In this document: piece after piece, positions 17,436-28,379 of the stretch
Position numbering within the stretch: position 1 is the stretch's first letter
How the letters are laid out: each line of letters starts with the position of its first letter
Assembly (NCBI RefSeq): GCF_021462825.1
Contig: NZ_JAKEEB010000006.1
Span: 124,001-188,000, forward strand
Reading direction: 5' to 3'
DNA length: 64,000 nucleotides
DNA from: Streptomyces glomeratus
GTDB lineage: Bacteria; Actinomycetota; Actinomycetes; Streptomycetales; Streptomycetaceae
The notes under the pieces: generated by a model
What the model saw: only the letters and a program-made list of their open reading frames with translations
What the model was told of the DNA's origin: nothing
Database searches by the model: none
Translations under genes and position numbers: made by a program

Positions 17436-20416
17436 CTGCTTGCCTCCTCGACTGTGCCCCCCGATGGTTCAACGTCCTGTGCGGTAGCGGGTGTCGCGTT
17501 CTGAGGTGGTGCCGTGGGGCGCTGCGCGGGCGTCCGGTTCTCCCCGGTCCTATCGGCGATCTCCGCCTCGGCGTGGCGGTAGCCCGCCGTGGCGCCGCGG
17601 TGGAATCCGCCGAGCCTGCGGCGCAGTGCCTCGGCATCCACTCCGCCGGCGCGCTGCCGGGGGGCCGGGGCGGGCGCGGAGATCTTCGGGGTGCGCTTGG
17701 GCAGGCCCTTGGCGGTGAGCCGGGGTGCCTCGGGCTCCTCGGATGCCTGGGCCACCGCGGGCTCACCCTCGTCGAGGGTGCGTTCGTGGGTGTCGGGGCC
17801 GATGGTGTACGGGTCCGGCGCGGACCGGCCGCCGGCGTCGGGCGCGGACGCGGGCGCGGGCTGCTCCGCCCGGGGCGACGGAAGCAGCAGCTCCATCGTG
17901 GTCTCGGGGCCGGGCAGGTCGGCGGGGGGCTGCTCGCCGTGCGCCGCGAAGGCGTCCTGTGCGGGCGCGGCTTCGCGTACGGCATCTTCGTCCCGTACGG
18001 CGCCGTGGTCCCGTACCGCGGTCTCGGCGGGAACAGCGGTCTCGGCGCGAGCCGCGTTCTCGGCGGGAACCGAGGTCTCGCCGCGTGCGGTGTCCTGCGG
18101 GGCGTCCGTGTCCCGGGCGTTTCGGGAGACCTCGGTGCTCCGGTCGAGTACGGCCTGTTCGGCCGCCGCGATCAGCGGGTCCTCGTCGCCCTGCGGTTCC
18201 CGTACGGTGAGCCGGGTACGTCCGCTGAGGACGTTGGAGTTGGCCTCCGCGTCGGCGCCGGGCAGGGATACCGGGGCCGCGGCGCCCGCCACCGGACTCG
18301 CGCCCGCCGGGGGCATGGCGGCCGCCGGGGCCGCGGCGAGCAGGGTCTTCGGCAGCACGACGACCGCCGCGACGCCGCCCTGCTTCTGTTCGCGCAGCTG
18401 GACGCGGACGCCGTGCCGATGGGCGAGGCGGGCCACCACATACAGGCCGAGCCCCAGCCCCTCGCCGCTCTCCTGGTCGTGTGGCTCGGCCGGGTCGAAG
18501 TCGGCGAGCCGGGCGTTGAGCCGGCCCATCCGCTCGGCAGTCATGCCGATTCCCTCGTCCTGGACGGAGATCATCACCTCGCCGCTCTCCAGGAGCCAGC
18601 CGGAGACCTCGACGGAGACGTCCGGCGGCGAGAACGAGGCGGCGTTCTCCAGCAGTTCGGCCACCAGGTGCGAGAGGTCGTCGGCGGCGAAGCCCGCGAT
18701 ATGCGCGTGCGGCGGCAGCGCGGCGATGCGGACGCGCTCGTACCGCTCGATCTCGCTGACCGCGGCCCGCACCACGTCCACGAGCGGCACCGGCCCCGCG
18801 TGCTGCTGGACGTGCTCGGCACCGGCGAGGACCAGGAGGTTCTCGCTGTGGCGGCGCATCACCGTGGCGAAGTGGTCGAGCCGGAACAGCGTGGAGAGCC
18901 GCTCGGGGTCCTGCTCGCGCTCCTCGAGCCCCTCGATGACGGTCAGCTGGCGCTCGACCAGGCCGAGGGTGCGCAGAGCGAGGTTGACGAACGTGGAGTG
19001 GATGGTGTGCCGCACCAGCTCAAGATGGGCGGCGGCCTCGTCGAGTTGGGCGCGCAGCCTGGCGCGCTCGTCGGCCATGGTCTGCCGCTGGCCGACCAGG
19101 TGCTTGCGGTCGGCCTCCAGGGTGCCGAGGCGCTCCTGGAGGGCGACGGCGTGCGCGTGCAGGGCGTTGACGGAGCGGACGACCTGGGCGAACTCGTCGT
19201 TGCGTCCGGTGAACTTCACCGGTTCCTCGCCGGCCGGGTCGGCGGCCACCCGGGCCGAGCCGAGGCGCAGTACGGCGAGCGGACGGGTGAGGCTGCGGGC
19301 CATGGCCATGGCGACGCCCACGGCGGCGAGCAGCAGCGCGCCGAGGACGGCGATACGGATCTCCAGCGCGGTGACATCGTCGTCACGCAGCTGTGCCAGG
19401 TCCTTGCCGCCGCTCTCGTAGAGTGAGGACTCGACGCCGCGCATCAGGTCGACGCGGGCGGACAGGGCCGCGTCGACCTTCCTGGTGCTGAGGCCGAGGT
19501 CGCTGTCGGAGAGGGTGGGCTGGTCGGTGAGGGCGGCGAGGTACTTCTCGGCGGAGGTGACCTCGGGGCCGGTGACCGTGGAGTCGTAGGAGGTCTTGGC
19601 CGTCTTGGTCGCGTTGTCGCGGAAGTCGGCGACGGCCGCGTCGGAGCGCACGGCGGCCTGCTGGGCGGCGGCGGTGAGTGCGTTGCGCTGTTCGGTGTCG
19701 GCGGCCGAGGAGCCGGTGGTGGTGGTCGGCAGGCCGGTGACCGGGTTGATGGTGGTCTGGGTGGTGTGCGGGACGTTCAGGGCCGCGAGGAGCAGTCCGC
19801 GGGCGGCGGCGGCCTGCTGCACGGCGCTGTCCAGCTCGGCGAGGGCATAGGCGCCGGTGCCCGCGCGGGGCGGGATCTTCCCGGCCAGCTGGTCGGCGAG
19901 GGCGTGCAGCTCGGTGATGACGGCGGAGTACGCCCGGTGGGCTTCGAGAGCACTGCTCTTCCCGACGAGCGCCGCTCTCCGTACGGAGCCCACGTCGTCG
20001 AGGTCCTTGCGCAGCGCGGCGGGCAGGTCCGGGTCGGCGCGCAGGTCCTCGATCTCCCGGTCGACGCGGGCGCTCTGCTGCTCGGCCGGCGCCTGCGACT
20101 TGGGGCGCCCCGCGGCCACGTAGGCGGTGACCGCGTCGCGCTCGTCCGCCAGGGAGTGGGCGAGGGTGAGGGCGTCCTTGGTCTGCCCGGCGAGCGTCAC
20201 AAGGTTCTGGGAATCGTTCAGCTGTCCGGAGGCGGCGATGACGCTCGGCGCCCCGGCACCCGCGATCGCTGCGGCGACCACGGCCACGGCCACGATCAGC
20301 CGGTTGCGCACATGCGTGGCACGGCCGCTGCCCGCGGACTCGGACGAGGCCCCCCGCTCGGGGACCGTCTGCTTGCCTGTGCGCCGAGGCCACTTCTTCT
20401 GCACCGGTGCTCGCAT
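17432..20416 (-). CDS. cvnA: CvnA: conservon membrane sensor histidine-kinase-like protein
   Basis: A 994-residue membrane sensor. After a basic N-terminus there is a first membrane segment (about 38-60), an extracellular nitrate/nitrite-sensor-like domain, a second membrane segment (about 350-372), a HAMP region, a coiled linker, a histidine in RLDHFATVMRRHSENLL (about 517), and a HATPase with N box ELLENAASFS (about 592) and glycine boxes DEGIGM and GEGLGLGLYV. The last 300 residues are Pro/Ala/Glu-rich and probably disordered. I chose the ATG at 20416 (MRAPVQKKW), though its ribosome binding site is weak; the frame stays open to 20662 but that part is not conserved-looking. Confidence 0.9.
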   Translation of the reverse strand: MRAPVQKKWPRRTGKQTVPERGASSESAGSGRATHVRNRLIVAVAVVAAAIAGAGAPSVIAASGQLNDSQNLVTLAGQTKDALTLAHSLADERDAVTAYVAAGRPKSQAPAEQQSARVDREIEDLRADPDLPAALRKDLDDVGSVRRAALVGKSSALEAHRAYSAVITELHALADQLAGKIPPRAGTGAYALAELDSAVQQAAAARGLLLAALNVPHTTQTTINPVTGLPTTTTGSSAADTEQRNALTAAAQQAAVRSDAAVADFRDNATKTAKTSYDSTVTGPEVTSAEKYLAALTDQPTLSDSDLGLSTRKVDAALSARVDLMRGVESSLYESGGKDLAQLRDDDVTALEIRIAVLGALLLAAVGVAMAMARSLTRPLAVLRLGSARVAADPAGEEPVKFTGRNDEFAQVVRSVNALHAHAVALQERLGTLEADRKHLVGQRQTMADERARLRAQLDEAAAHLELVRHTIHSTFVNLALRTLGLVERQLTVIEGLEEREQDPERLSTLFRLDHFATVMRRHSENLLVLAGAEHVQQHAGPVPLVDVVRAAVSEIERYERVRIAALPPHAHIAGFAADDLSHLVAELLENAASFSPPDVSVEVSGWLLESGEVMISVQDEGIGMTAERMGRLNARLADFDPAEPHDQESGEGLGLGLYVVARLAHRHGVRVQLREQKQGGVAAVVVLPKTLLAAAPAAAMPPAGASPVAGAAAPVSLPGADAEANSNVLSGRTRLTVREPQGDEDPLIAAAEQAVLDRSTEVSRNARDTDAPQDTARGETSVPAENAARAETAVPAETAVRDHGAVRDEDAVREAAPAQDAFAAHGEQPPADLPGPETTMELLLPSPRAEQPAPASAPDAGGRSAPDPYTIGPDTHERTLDEGEPAVAQASEEPEAPRLTAKGLPKRTPKISAPAPAPRQRAGGVDAEALRRRLGGFHRGATAGYRHAEAEIADRTGENRTPAQRPTAPPQNATPATAQDVEPSGGTVEEASS

Positions 20417-20775
20417 TCCTGACTCGTGTACCCATGGCCCGGGTGACGGCCCGTCAACTGGGGCGGTCGACCCGGTACGACGGCTTCCGACCCTCCCAGT
20501 GCCGGTGGGCAGAGGGCTCACTTCGCCTGACCCGCCACCCGAAGGAGTGAACATCGGCGAGGAGTTGGCGGGCAAGTCTCGGGGGCTCGTGAGGCGGCCC
20601 CCCACGGCAGGCCGGTTGGACGTCGGCGGCGCGCTTTGGCAGTATTCGCCACCACGCTTCACCGGAGTCGATCATTCCATGCCAAAACAGGCGCCTGACC
20701 TGGACGCCCGCACCGATTCCGCAAGCATTGCCGGTCTTTCGTGGGCCTTGTGAAGGGCTCGTGCAGACTGGCCGG
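20417..20775. other. Divergent promoter region between cvnA and the PP2C gene
   Basis: This 359-bp gap separates two divergent starts. The cvnA frame remains open through much of it on the minus strand, but the translation there is Pro/Ser/Arg-rich and lacks a ribosome binding site. I see no convincing palindrome or RNA structure. Promoters for both directions are expected here. Confidence 0.5.
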
Positions 20776-21564
20776 ATGCGTAGGGAACTGATTTCCGAAC
20801 CCGGAGACCCGGCCCGCCCCAACGAGGACTTCGCCACGTTCGCCGTTCCGGCCTCCGGGCAGGGCGGAGCGCTGGTCGTACTGGACGGAGTGACTCCGCC
20901 CGACGGCGACGACGGGTGTCTTCATTCCGTCCACTGGTTCTGCGCACGCCTCGGCGGGGCACTGACCGAACTGTCCGTTTCCCGCCGGGATCTGACACTG
21001 TCCGAGATCCTCACACAGGCTCTCGGCCGCACCGCCGAGGCCCATGCGGCCACCTGTGACCTTTCTCACCCGCGCACCCCGCAGGCGACCGTGGTCCTCG
21101 CCCGCTGGTCCGGGACCACGGTGGAGTACCTGGTCCTCTCGGACTCGGCGCTGCTGGCCGAGGCCCCCGACGGCACGGTCACCGTCCTGCTGGACGACCG
21201 CCTGGCCCGCGTCCCGCGTGCCTCGCTGGCCTCGGACGCGATCGCGGACGCCACGGTCCGCAACAAGGAGGGCGGCTTCTTCACGGCGGCCGCCGACCCC
21301 TCGGTCGCGGCCCGCGCGCTGACGGGCGAACTCCCGCGTGCGGCGGTACGCACCCTGGTGGCCCTGACGGACGGCGCGACCCGCTGGACGGAGAAGTTCC
21401 ACCAGGGCGACTGGACGGACCTGTTCACGCTCGTGCGCAAGGAGGGGGCCGCGGTGCTGGTGGAGCGCGTACGGGCGCTGGAGGACGCCGACCGGGAGCG
21501 GCGGGAGCACCTGGGCCGCAGCAAGACGCACGACGACGCGACGGTGGTGTACGTGGACCTGTGA
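20776..21564 (+). CDS. PP2C-like serine/threonine phosphatase domain protein
   Basis: A 262-residue protein with PP2C-type metal-binding signatures: NEDFATF near residue 17, VVLDGVTPPDG (the DG metal motif), LVALTDGATR and the late DDATVVYVDL. Several positions differ from classical PP2C, so it belongs to the small actinobacterial PP2C-like group. Expected reaction is Mn/Mg-dependent dephosphorylation of Ser/Thr. The start ATG at 20776 is preferred by alignment to the conserved beginning; a GTG at 20761 is possible. It is divergent from the conservon and could act on it, which is inference. Confidence 0.82.
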   Translation: MRRELISEPGDPARPNEDFATFAVPASGQGGALVVLDGVTPPDGDDGCLHSVHWFCARLGGALTELSVSRRDLTLSEILTQALGRTAEAHAATCDLSHPRTPQATVVLARWSGTTVEYLVLSDSALLAEAPDGTVTVLLDDRLARVPRASLASDAIADATVRNKEGGFFTAAADPSVAARALTGELPRAAVRTLVALTDGATRWTEKFHQGDWTDLFTLVRKEGAAVLVERVRALEDADRERREHLGRSKTHDDATVVYVDL

Positions 21565-21583
21565 AGCGCGGCCTCGCGGCGGT

Positions 21584-22075
21584 CTACTTCTCCATGCCCC
21601 GGTTCAACTGGTTCAGCAGCCGGGCGAGCTCGGCGACCTCGCGGGGGTCCCAGTCGGCGAGTTTGCGTACATAGCGGGCACGGCGGGCCTCACGGACACG
21701 GCCGACGCGGCTGCGGCCCTCCTCGGTGAGGTGGACCAGCCAGGCGCGGCCGTCGGCCGGGTCGGGTTCCCGGGCGACCAGGCCGAGGTCCTCCAGGGCG
21801 CGCAGCTGGCGGGACATCGTGGCCTTGCCGACACCGATGTACGCGGCGAGTTCGGTGGCGCGCTGACGGCCGCACTCGTCGAGCCGTACGAGGAGGCCGT
21901 ACGCGGCGGACTCCAGGTCCGGGTGCACCTCGCGGGCCATCTCCCCCTGGCTGGCGCGGGCGCGCCGCAGAAACACGGTCAGCTCGCGCTCCAGCGACAG
22001 GAACTCCTGGTCCACGCCACTTCCCGACGCCCCGCATTCGACCGGACGTCCCTCGCCATTCGGGTCCTCGTGCAC
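21584..22075 (-). CDS. MarR-family transcriptional regulator
   Basis: A 163-residue winged-helix regulator. The DNA-binding part is clear: CGRQRATELAAYIGVG, KATMSRQLRALEDLGLV and the wing REPDPADGRAWLVHLTEEG. The N-terminal 20 residues are variable; the GTG at 22075 is the longest plausible start. It ends 19 bp from the PP2C gene on the opposite strand. Target genes are unknown. Confidence 0.88.
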   Translation of the reverse strand: MHEDPNGEGRPVECGASGSGVDQEFLSLERELTVFLRRARASQGEMAREVHPDLESAAYGLLVRLDECGRQRATELAAYIGVGKATMSRQLRALEDLGLVAREPDPADGRAWLVHLTEEGRSRVGRVREARRARYVRKLADWDPREVAELARLLNQLNRGMEK

Positions 22076-22349
22076 GTCAGCATCCCTGCCCCGGTTACCG
22101 GATTCTGAAAGTTTCTGCCAAAGCTCGCCATTGCCGCAGCTCCGTCAGTATTTCGCAGGCGTAGACCAACGGCAGCTTCCGGCCCCCCTTCCCAGCCCCT
22201 CGTCTACGTGCGTAGCTTCCCTTATCAGGCCATGACTGGCATGCCCACGCCATCAACGGGGCGAGCGTGCCCCGCACTCCCCGCACATCCCGGCACGGGC
22301 GTGCCCGAGCGAACCCCACCGAGCTCCCCCAGCCTTCCGGAGGCATGTC

Positions 22350-23183
22350 ATGCCCATGCGCAGACCCTTACCGGTCCGGTCCCCGCGTCACCCGCTCGCG
22401 GCCGGAATCCTGCTCCTCGCGCTCTCCATCCCGTTGACTCTCCTGTTCACCCTCCCGGCCCGCGCCGCCGGCACGCCCGTGCGCGGCAGCGCGTACATGG
22501 GGATGGGTGTCCTCGCGCACGACGGCCGGGGCGGAACCCCGCTGAGCGCCGCCGCCACCCGGACGGAGGGCGTCGACGTCTCCGGCTACCAGGGCAACGT
22601 CGCCTGGTCGACCCTCTGGAACAGCGGGGTCAGATGGGCCTACACCAAGGCCACCGAGGGGACGTACTACACCAACCCGTACTTCGCCCAGCAGTACAAC
22701 GGTTCGTACAACGTGGGCATGATCCGCGGCGCGTACCACTTCGCGACCCCGAACACCACGAGCGGCGCCGCCCAGGCCGACTACTTCGTCGACCACGGCG
22801 GCGGCTGGTCGAGGGACGGCAGGACCCTGCCGGGCGTGCTCGACATCGAGTGGAACCCGTACGGCGCCGCCTGCTACGGCAAGTCGACGAGCGGGATGAC
22901 CGGCTGGATCGCCGACTTCCTGAACACCTACCGGGCGCGCACCGGCCGGGACGCCGTGATCTACACGGCCACCAGCTGGTGGACGCAGTGCACCGGCGAC
23001 TACGCCGGCTTCGCCTCCGCGCACCCGCTGTGGATCGCCCGCTACGCCGCCGACCCGGGCGCCCTGCCGGGCGGCTGGGGCTACTACACCATGTGGCAGT
23101 ACACGTCGTCGGGCCCGACGGTCGGCGACCACGACCGGTTCAACGGGGCACTCGACCGGGTGCGGGCGCTCGCCAACGGCTAG
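22350..23183 (+). CDS. Secreted GH25 lysozyme (N-acetylmuramidase)
   Basis: A 277-residue secreted glycoside hydrolase family 25 muramidase that cleaves the MurNAc-GlcNAc bond. A signal peptide with a basic start and long hydrophobic core ends near residue 40 (PARAAG). The catalytic domain begins with GVDVSGYQGN (D76), and the DIE motif that holds the catalytic glutamate is at 165-167 (LDIEWNP). The C-terminal MWQYTSSG block is typical. Strong GGAGG eight bases before the ATG. There is no separate cell-wall-binding domain. Confidence 0.93.
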   Translation: MPMRRPLPVRSPRHPLAAGILLLALSIPLTLLFTLPARAAGTPVRGSAYMGMGVLAHDGRGGTPLSAAATRTEGVDVSGYQGNVAWSTLWNSGVRWAYTKATEGTYYTNPYFAQQYNGSYNVGMIRGAYHFATPNTTSGAAQADYFVDHGGGWSRDGRTLPGVLDIEWNPYGAACYGKSTSGMTGWIADFLNTYRARTGRDAVIYTATSWWTQCTGDYAGFASAHPLWIARYAADPGALPGGWGYYTMWQYTSSGPTVGDHDRFNGALDRVRALANG

Positions 23184-23239
23184 CCCGCGACCCCCGCCCG
23201 GCCTCGGGCGCTCACCGGCGGCCGGCACCCCCGCAGGGC

Positions 23240-23275
23240 GAAGGCCCGGGCCTCCCTCACGAAACCCGGGCCTTC
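23240..23275. terminator. Hairpin between convergent GH25 and lon genes
   Basis: An 11-bp perfect stem (GAAGGCCCGGG at 23240-23250 with its complement at 23265-23275) around a 14-base loop. Its position between two convergent stops suggests a bidirectional terminator. Confidence 0.65.
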
Positions 23276-23294
23276 TGCCATCCGGAGGCGTCCG

Positions 23295-25712
<2,418 letters not shown>

Positions 25713-25733
25713 GATCTCCCCTTCGGCAGTCAA

Positions 25734-25754
25734 GTTGAGCTATGCCGACTCAAT
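25734..25754 (-). promoter_or_regulatory. HAIR-type HspR operator upstream of lon
   Basis: Read on the lon strand the site is ATTGAGT-N7-GCTCAAC, close to the HAIR consensus CTTGAGT-N7-ACTCAAG bound by the heat-shock repressor HspR. The half-sites share TTGAG/CTCAA with the consensus and the 7-base spacing is exact. It lies 22-42 bp before the lon start codon, where a repressor would block transcription. lon control by HspR is established in Streptomyces; that this copy works is inferred. Confidence 0.85.
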
Positions 25755-25845
25755 GCATGCCGCGATCCGATTGTTCCCCAGAGGGTGTTCGCTCTGAGCG
25801 ATCACTGGATGCCTGCCGGTTCAGGGGCGCCGAAGCCGGTATCGC

Positions 25846-26640
25846 TCAGGCGTAGGGCGAGGTGGCGCGGGCGTCCTGAGGGTCCGTCCGCCGCCATCGC
25901 CGGACCAGGGGCCAGGTCCCGACGCCGATCGCCAGGGACAGCAGGTGGCCCCAGTTGCTCAGGGGGTCCGCGAACTGGATCAGGTCGGCCAGCAGTACTC
26001 CACCGAACACGGTGAGCACCGCCCGGCGCGGCCACGGCGGCAGCAGGCCGATCAACGCGCCGAGGCACGCCGCGACCCCGAAGCTGATGCCGTAGTCGAG
26101 GCGGTGCAGGGAACTGCCGGGCAGATGGCCCGCCAGCACCGCGACGCCGACCGGGATCTCGGTGGCCAGGGTCGCGAGGACATGTCCGAGCAGGAAGACC
26201 ACGGCCGTGCCCCGGCCGCCGATCCGTCGTTCCAGCGCCGTCAGCACGAACAGGAAGAGGAGGGCGTACGCCGAGGTCAGCCCGCCCGCGATCCACAGCG
26301 CGCTGGTGACCAGCACCAGCACCGGGCTGCGCACCAGATGGGCGACGTCGGTGCTGGACCCCTGGTACAGGGTGTGCACCAGCGAGGGGTCGGCGTACGC
26401 GGCGAACAGGGAAGTCACGACGAGGACGGCGGCGTACCCGAAGGTGAACGGCGCGTCCGTGGGGGTCGGCAGGAGGCTCCGGACGCGTGGACCCGGGCGG
26501 GGTGCGGAGGCGGCGGCCGGGATCCGGGGCGCGGCCGGGGCGGCGGGAAGCCGTGCCGTGCGCTGGCGCGGCATGCCGTCGAGCAGGGGCGTCCCGGAGG
26601 CCGTGACCATGGCGTCAGCCGCCGAGACCGTGCGTTCCAA
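25846..26640 (-). CDS. Rhomboid-like multipass membrane protein
   Basis: A 264-residue membrane protein with about six hydrophobic segments after a Pro/Ala-rich cytoplasmic stretch of about 65 residues. The region DYGISFGVAACLGALIG corresponds to the rhomboid GxSx segment, but reads GISF, and NWGHLLSLAIG supplies the histidine of the late helix. Serine and histidine are thus present, while the surrounding signature is altered, so protease activity is uncertain. The TTG start at 26640 is supported by GGAAGGAG nine bases upstream. It lies upstream of lon on the same strand, about 90 bp away from the HAIR site. Confidence 0.75.
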   Translation of the reverse strand: MERTVSAADAMVTASGTPLLDGMPRQRTARLPAAPAAPRIPAAASAPRPGPRVRSLLPTPTDAPFTFGYAAVLVVTSLFAAYADPSLVHTLYQGSSTDVAHLVRSPVLVLVTSALWIAGGLTSAYALLFLFVLTALERRIGGRGTAVVFLLGHVLATLATEIPVGVAVLAGHLPGSSLHRLDYGISFGVAACLGALIGLLPPWPRRAVLTVFGGVLLADLIQFADPLSNWGHLLSLAIGVGTWPLVRRWRRTDPQDARATSPYA

Positions 26641-26843
26641 GGCGGGGAGCTCCTTCCGTCACCCCACACCCTTGGTGCCGCCCCGGGTCGCTGTCTATGA
26701 CCGACGCCACCGACGTGCCGGATTCAAAGCAACTTCTCAGGCGGTTTCTGCGTCCGGGGGACATATCCGAACCGGCGTTCCCAAACCTGGTGGTACCGGA
26801 AAATCCCTCGCCCAGGATGCCTCACGTCACCACAATGTGACCC

Positions 26844-27530
26844 ATGCCTCATCCGTACGACATCTGTGAGACCCCTGAAGTCCTGGACCGCCGCGAGGGC
26901 CCGCACGGCGAGGTCGTGCTCCGCCGCCACGGTGGGCTGCTCCAGATCATCGCCAACGGCTGTTTTCTGATGGACACCTCCGACGGGCGCTCGGAGCGGC
27001 TGCTCGTGGACGCCGCGTACGAGGCCCTGGACGGACGCCCGGAGCCGAGCGTGCTGATCGGCGGGCTGGGCGTCGGCTTCTCGCTCGCACATGCGGCGGC
27101 GGACGCGCGCTGGGGGGAGATCACCGTCGTCGAACGCGAGCGCGCCGTCATCGACTGGCACCTCGACGGCCCCCTGGCCGCGCTGTCCGCCCCCGCGCTC
27201 GCCGACCCCCGCACCCGCGTCGTCGAGGCCGATCTCGTGGCCCATGTGCGTGAGACATCCGCCACGTACGACGCGCTGTGCCTCGACATCGACAACGGCC
27301 CCGGCTGGACGGTCACGGACGACAACGACAGCCTGTACTCGCCGGCCGGACTGGCGGGCTGTGCACGGGTGTTGAGGCCCGGCGGGGTGCTGGCGGTGTG
27401 GTCGGCCCAGCCCTCTCCGGAATTTGAAGGAACTCTCTGGAATGCCGGGTTCCGGCAGGTGCATACCGAAGAGGTCCCCGTTGCCCGGGGCGTTCCCGAC
27501 GTCGTGCACCTGGCTGTCCGACCTGGATAG
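26844..27530 (+). CDS. Spermidine synthase-like methyltransferase-fold protein
   Basis: A 228-residue protein with the Rossmann fold of the spermine/spermidine synthase family: VLIGGLGVGFSLA (nucleotide-binding glycine loop), EITVVERERAVIDWH (acidic ribose-binding position), and DALCLDIDNGPGW. It lacks the N-terminal beta-hairpin domain of true spermidine synthases and matches the short actinobacterial group whose substrate is unknown. No polyamine genes adjoin. An aminopropyl- or methyltransferase role cannot be decided from the sequence. Confidence 0.78.
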   Translation: MPHPYDICETPEVLDRREGPHGEVVLRRHGGLLQIIANGCFLMDTSDGRSERLLVDAAYEALDGRPEPSVLIGGLGVGFSLAHAAADARWGEITVVERERAVIDWHLDGPLAALSAPALADPRTRVVEADLVAHVRETSATYDALCLDIDNGPGWTVTDDNDSLYSPAGLAGCARVLRPGGVLAVWSAQPSPEFEGTLWNAGFRQVHTEEVPVARGVPDVVHLAVRPG

Positions 27531-27641
27531 CCGACCGGCGGTAACTCCCCGTACGCTGCTTCCCTGACGCGGATCATTCAAGCGTCAATCGCAGTCATGG
27601 GATCACCCCACGGATTCCGGAAAGCAACTCAGGGGCGGGCG

Positions 27642-28379
27642 ATGGAGCAGACACACACCGCGCACAACGGCACGACGGCGACCCCGGGCGCCCAGCGGCG
27701 GGTTCTGGTGGTCGAGGACGACCCGACGATCGTCGACGCCATCGCCGCCCGGCTGCGCGCGGAAGGATTCCTCGTGCAAACGGCCGGCGACGGTCCTTCG
27801 GCGGTCGACACGGCCGAGGCATGGCAGCCGGACCTGCTGATTCTCGACATCATGCTGCCGGGCTTCGACGGCCTGGAGGTCTGCCGCCGTGTGCAGGCGC
27901 AGCGCCCGGTACCGGTGCTGATGCTCACCGCGCGCGACGACGAGACGGACATGCTGGTCGGGCTCGGCGTCGGCGCCGACGACTACATGACCAAGCCGTT
28001 CTCGATGCGGGAGCTGGCCGCGCGGGTGCATGTGCTGCTGCGGCGGGTGGAGCGGGCCGCGCTGGCCGCCGCCACACCCCGCAGCGGCATCCTGCGCCTG
28101 GGCGAACTGGAGATCGACCACGCCCAGCGCCGGGTCCGGGTGCGCAGTGAGGACGTCCACCTCACCCCCACCGAGTTCGATCTGCTCGTGTGCCTGGCCA
28201 ACACACCGCGCGCGGTGCTCTCCCGGGAACAGCTGCTCGCGGAGGTGTGGGACTGGGCGGACGCCTCCGGCACCCGCACCGTGGACAGCCACATCAAGGC
28301 CCTGCGGCGGAAGATCGGCGCGGAGCGCATCCGCACCGTGCACGGTGTGGGCTACGCCCTGGAGACCCCGACGCCATGA
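27642..28379 (+). CDS. OmpR/PhoB-family response regulator
   Basis: A 245-residue response regulator. The receiver domain has the acidic pocket VVEDDP, phosphoacceptor D69 (LLILDIMLP), T96 and K118 (TKPF). A winged-helix output domain follows (LTPTEFDLLVCLANTPRAV, split by a turn; RTVDSHIKALRRKI; VHGVGYAL). The ATG at 27642 is chosen because the upstream 15 in-frame residues lack a ribosome binding site, whereas GGGGCGGG precedes this one. Its stop overlaps the kinase ATG by 4 bp, so the pair is coupled. Confidence 0.93.
   Translation: MEQTHTAHNGTTATPGAQRRVLVVEDDPTIVDAIAARLRAEGFLVQTAGDGPSAVDTAEAWQPDLLILDIMLPGFDGLEVCRRVQAQRPVPVLMLTARDDETDMLVGLGVGADDYMTKPFSMRELAARVHVLLRRVERAALAAATPRSGILRLGELEIDHAQRRVRVRSEDVHLTPTEFDLLVCLANTPRAVLSREQLLAEVWDWADASGTRTVDSHIKALRRKIGAERIRTVHGVGYALETPTP

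Noticed and set aside
20417..20662. Longer N-terminus for CvnA
   Set aside because: The extra 82 residues are low-complexity, have no ribosome binding site at their start and precede a typical basic N-terminus.
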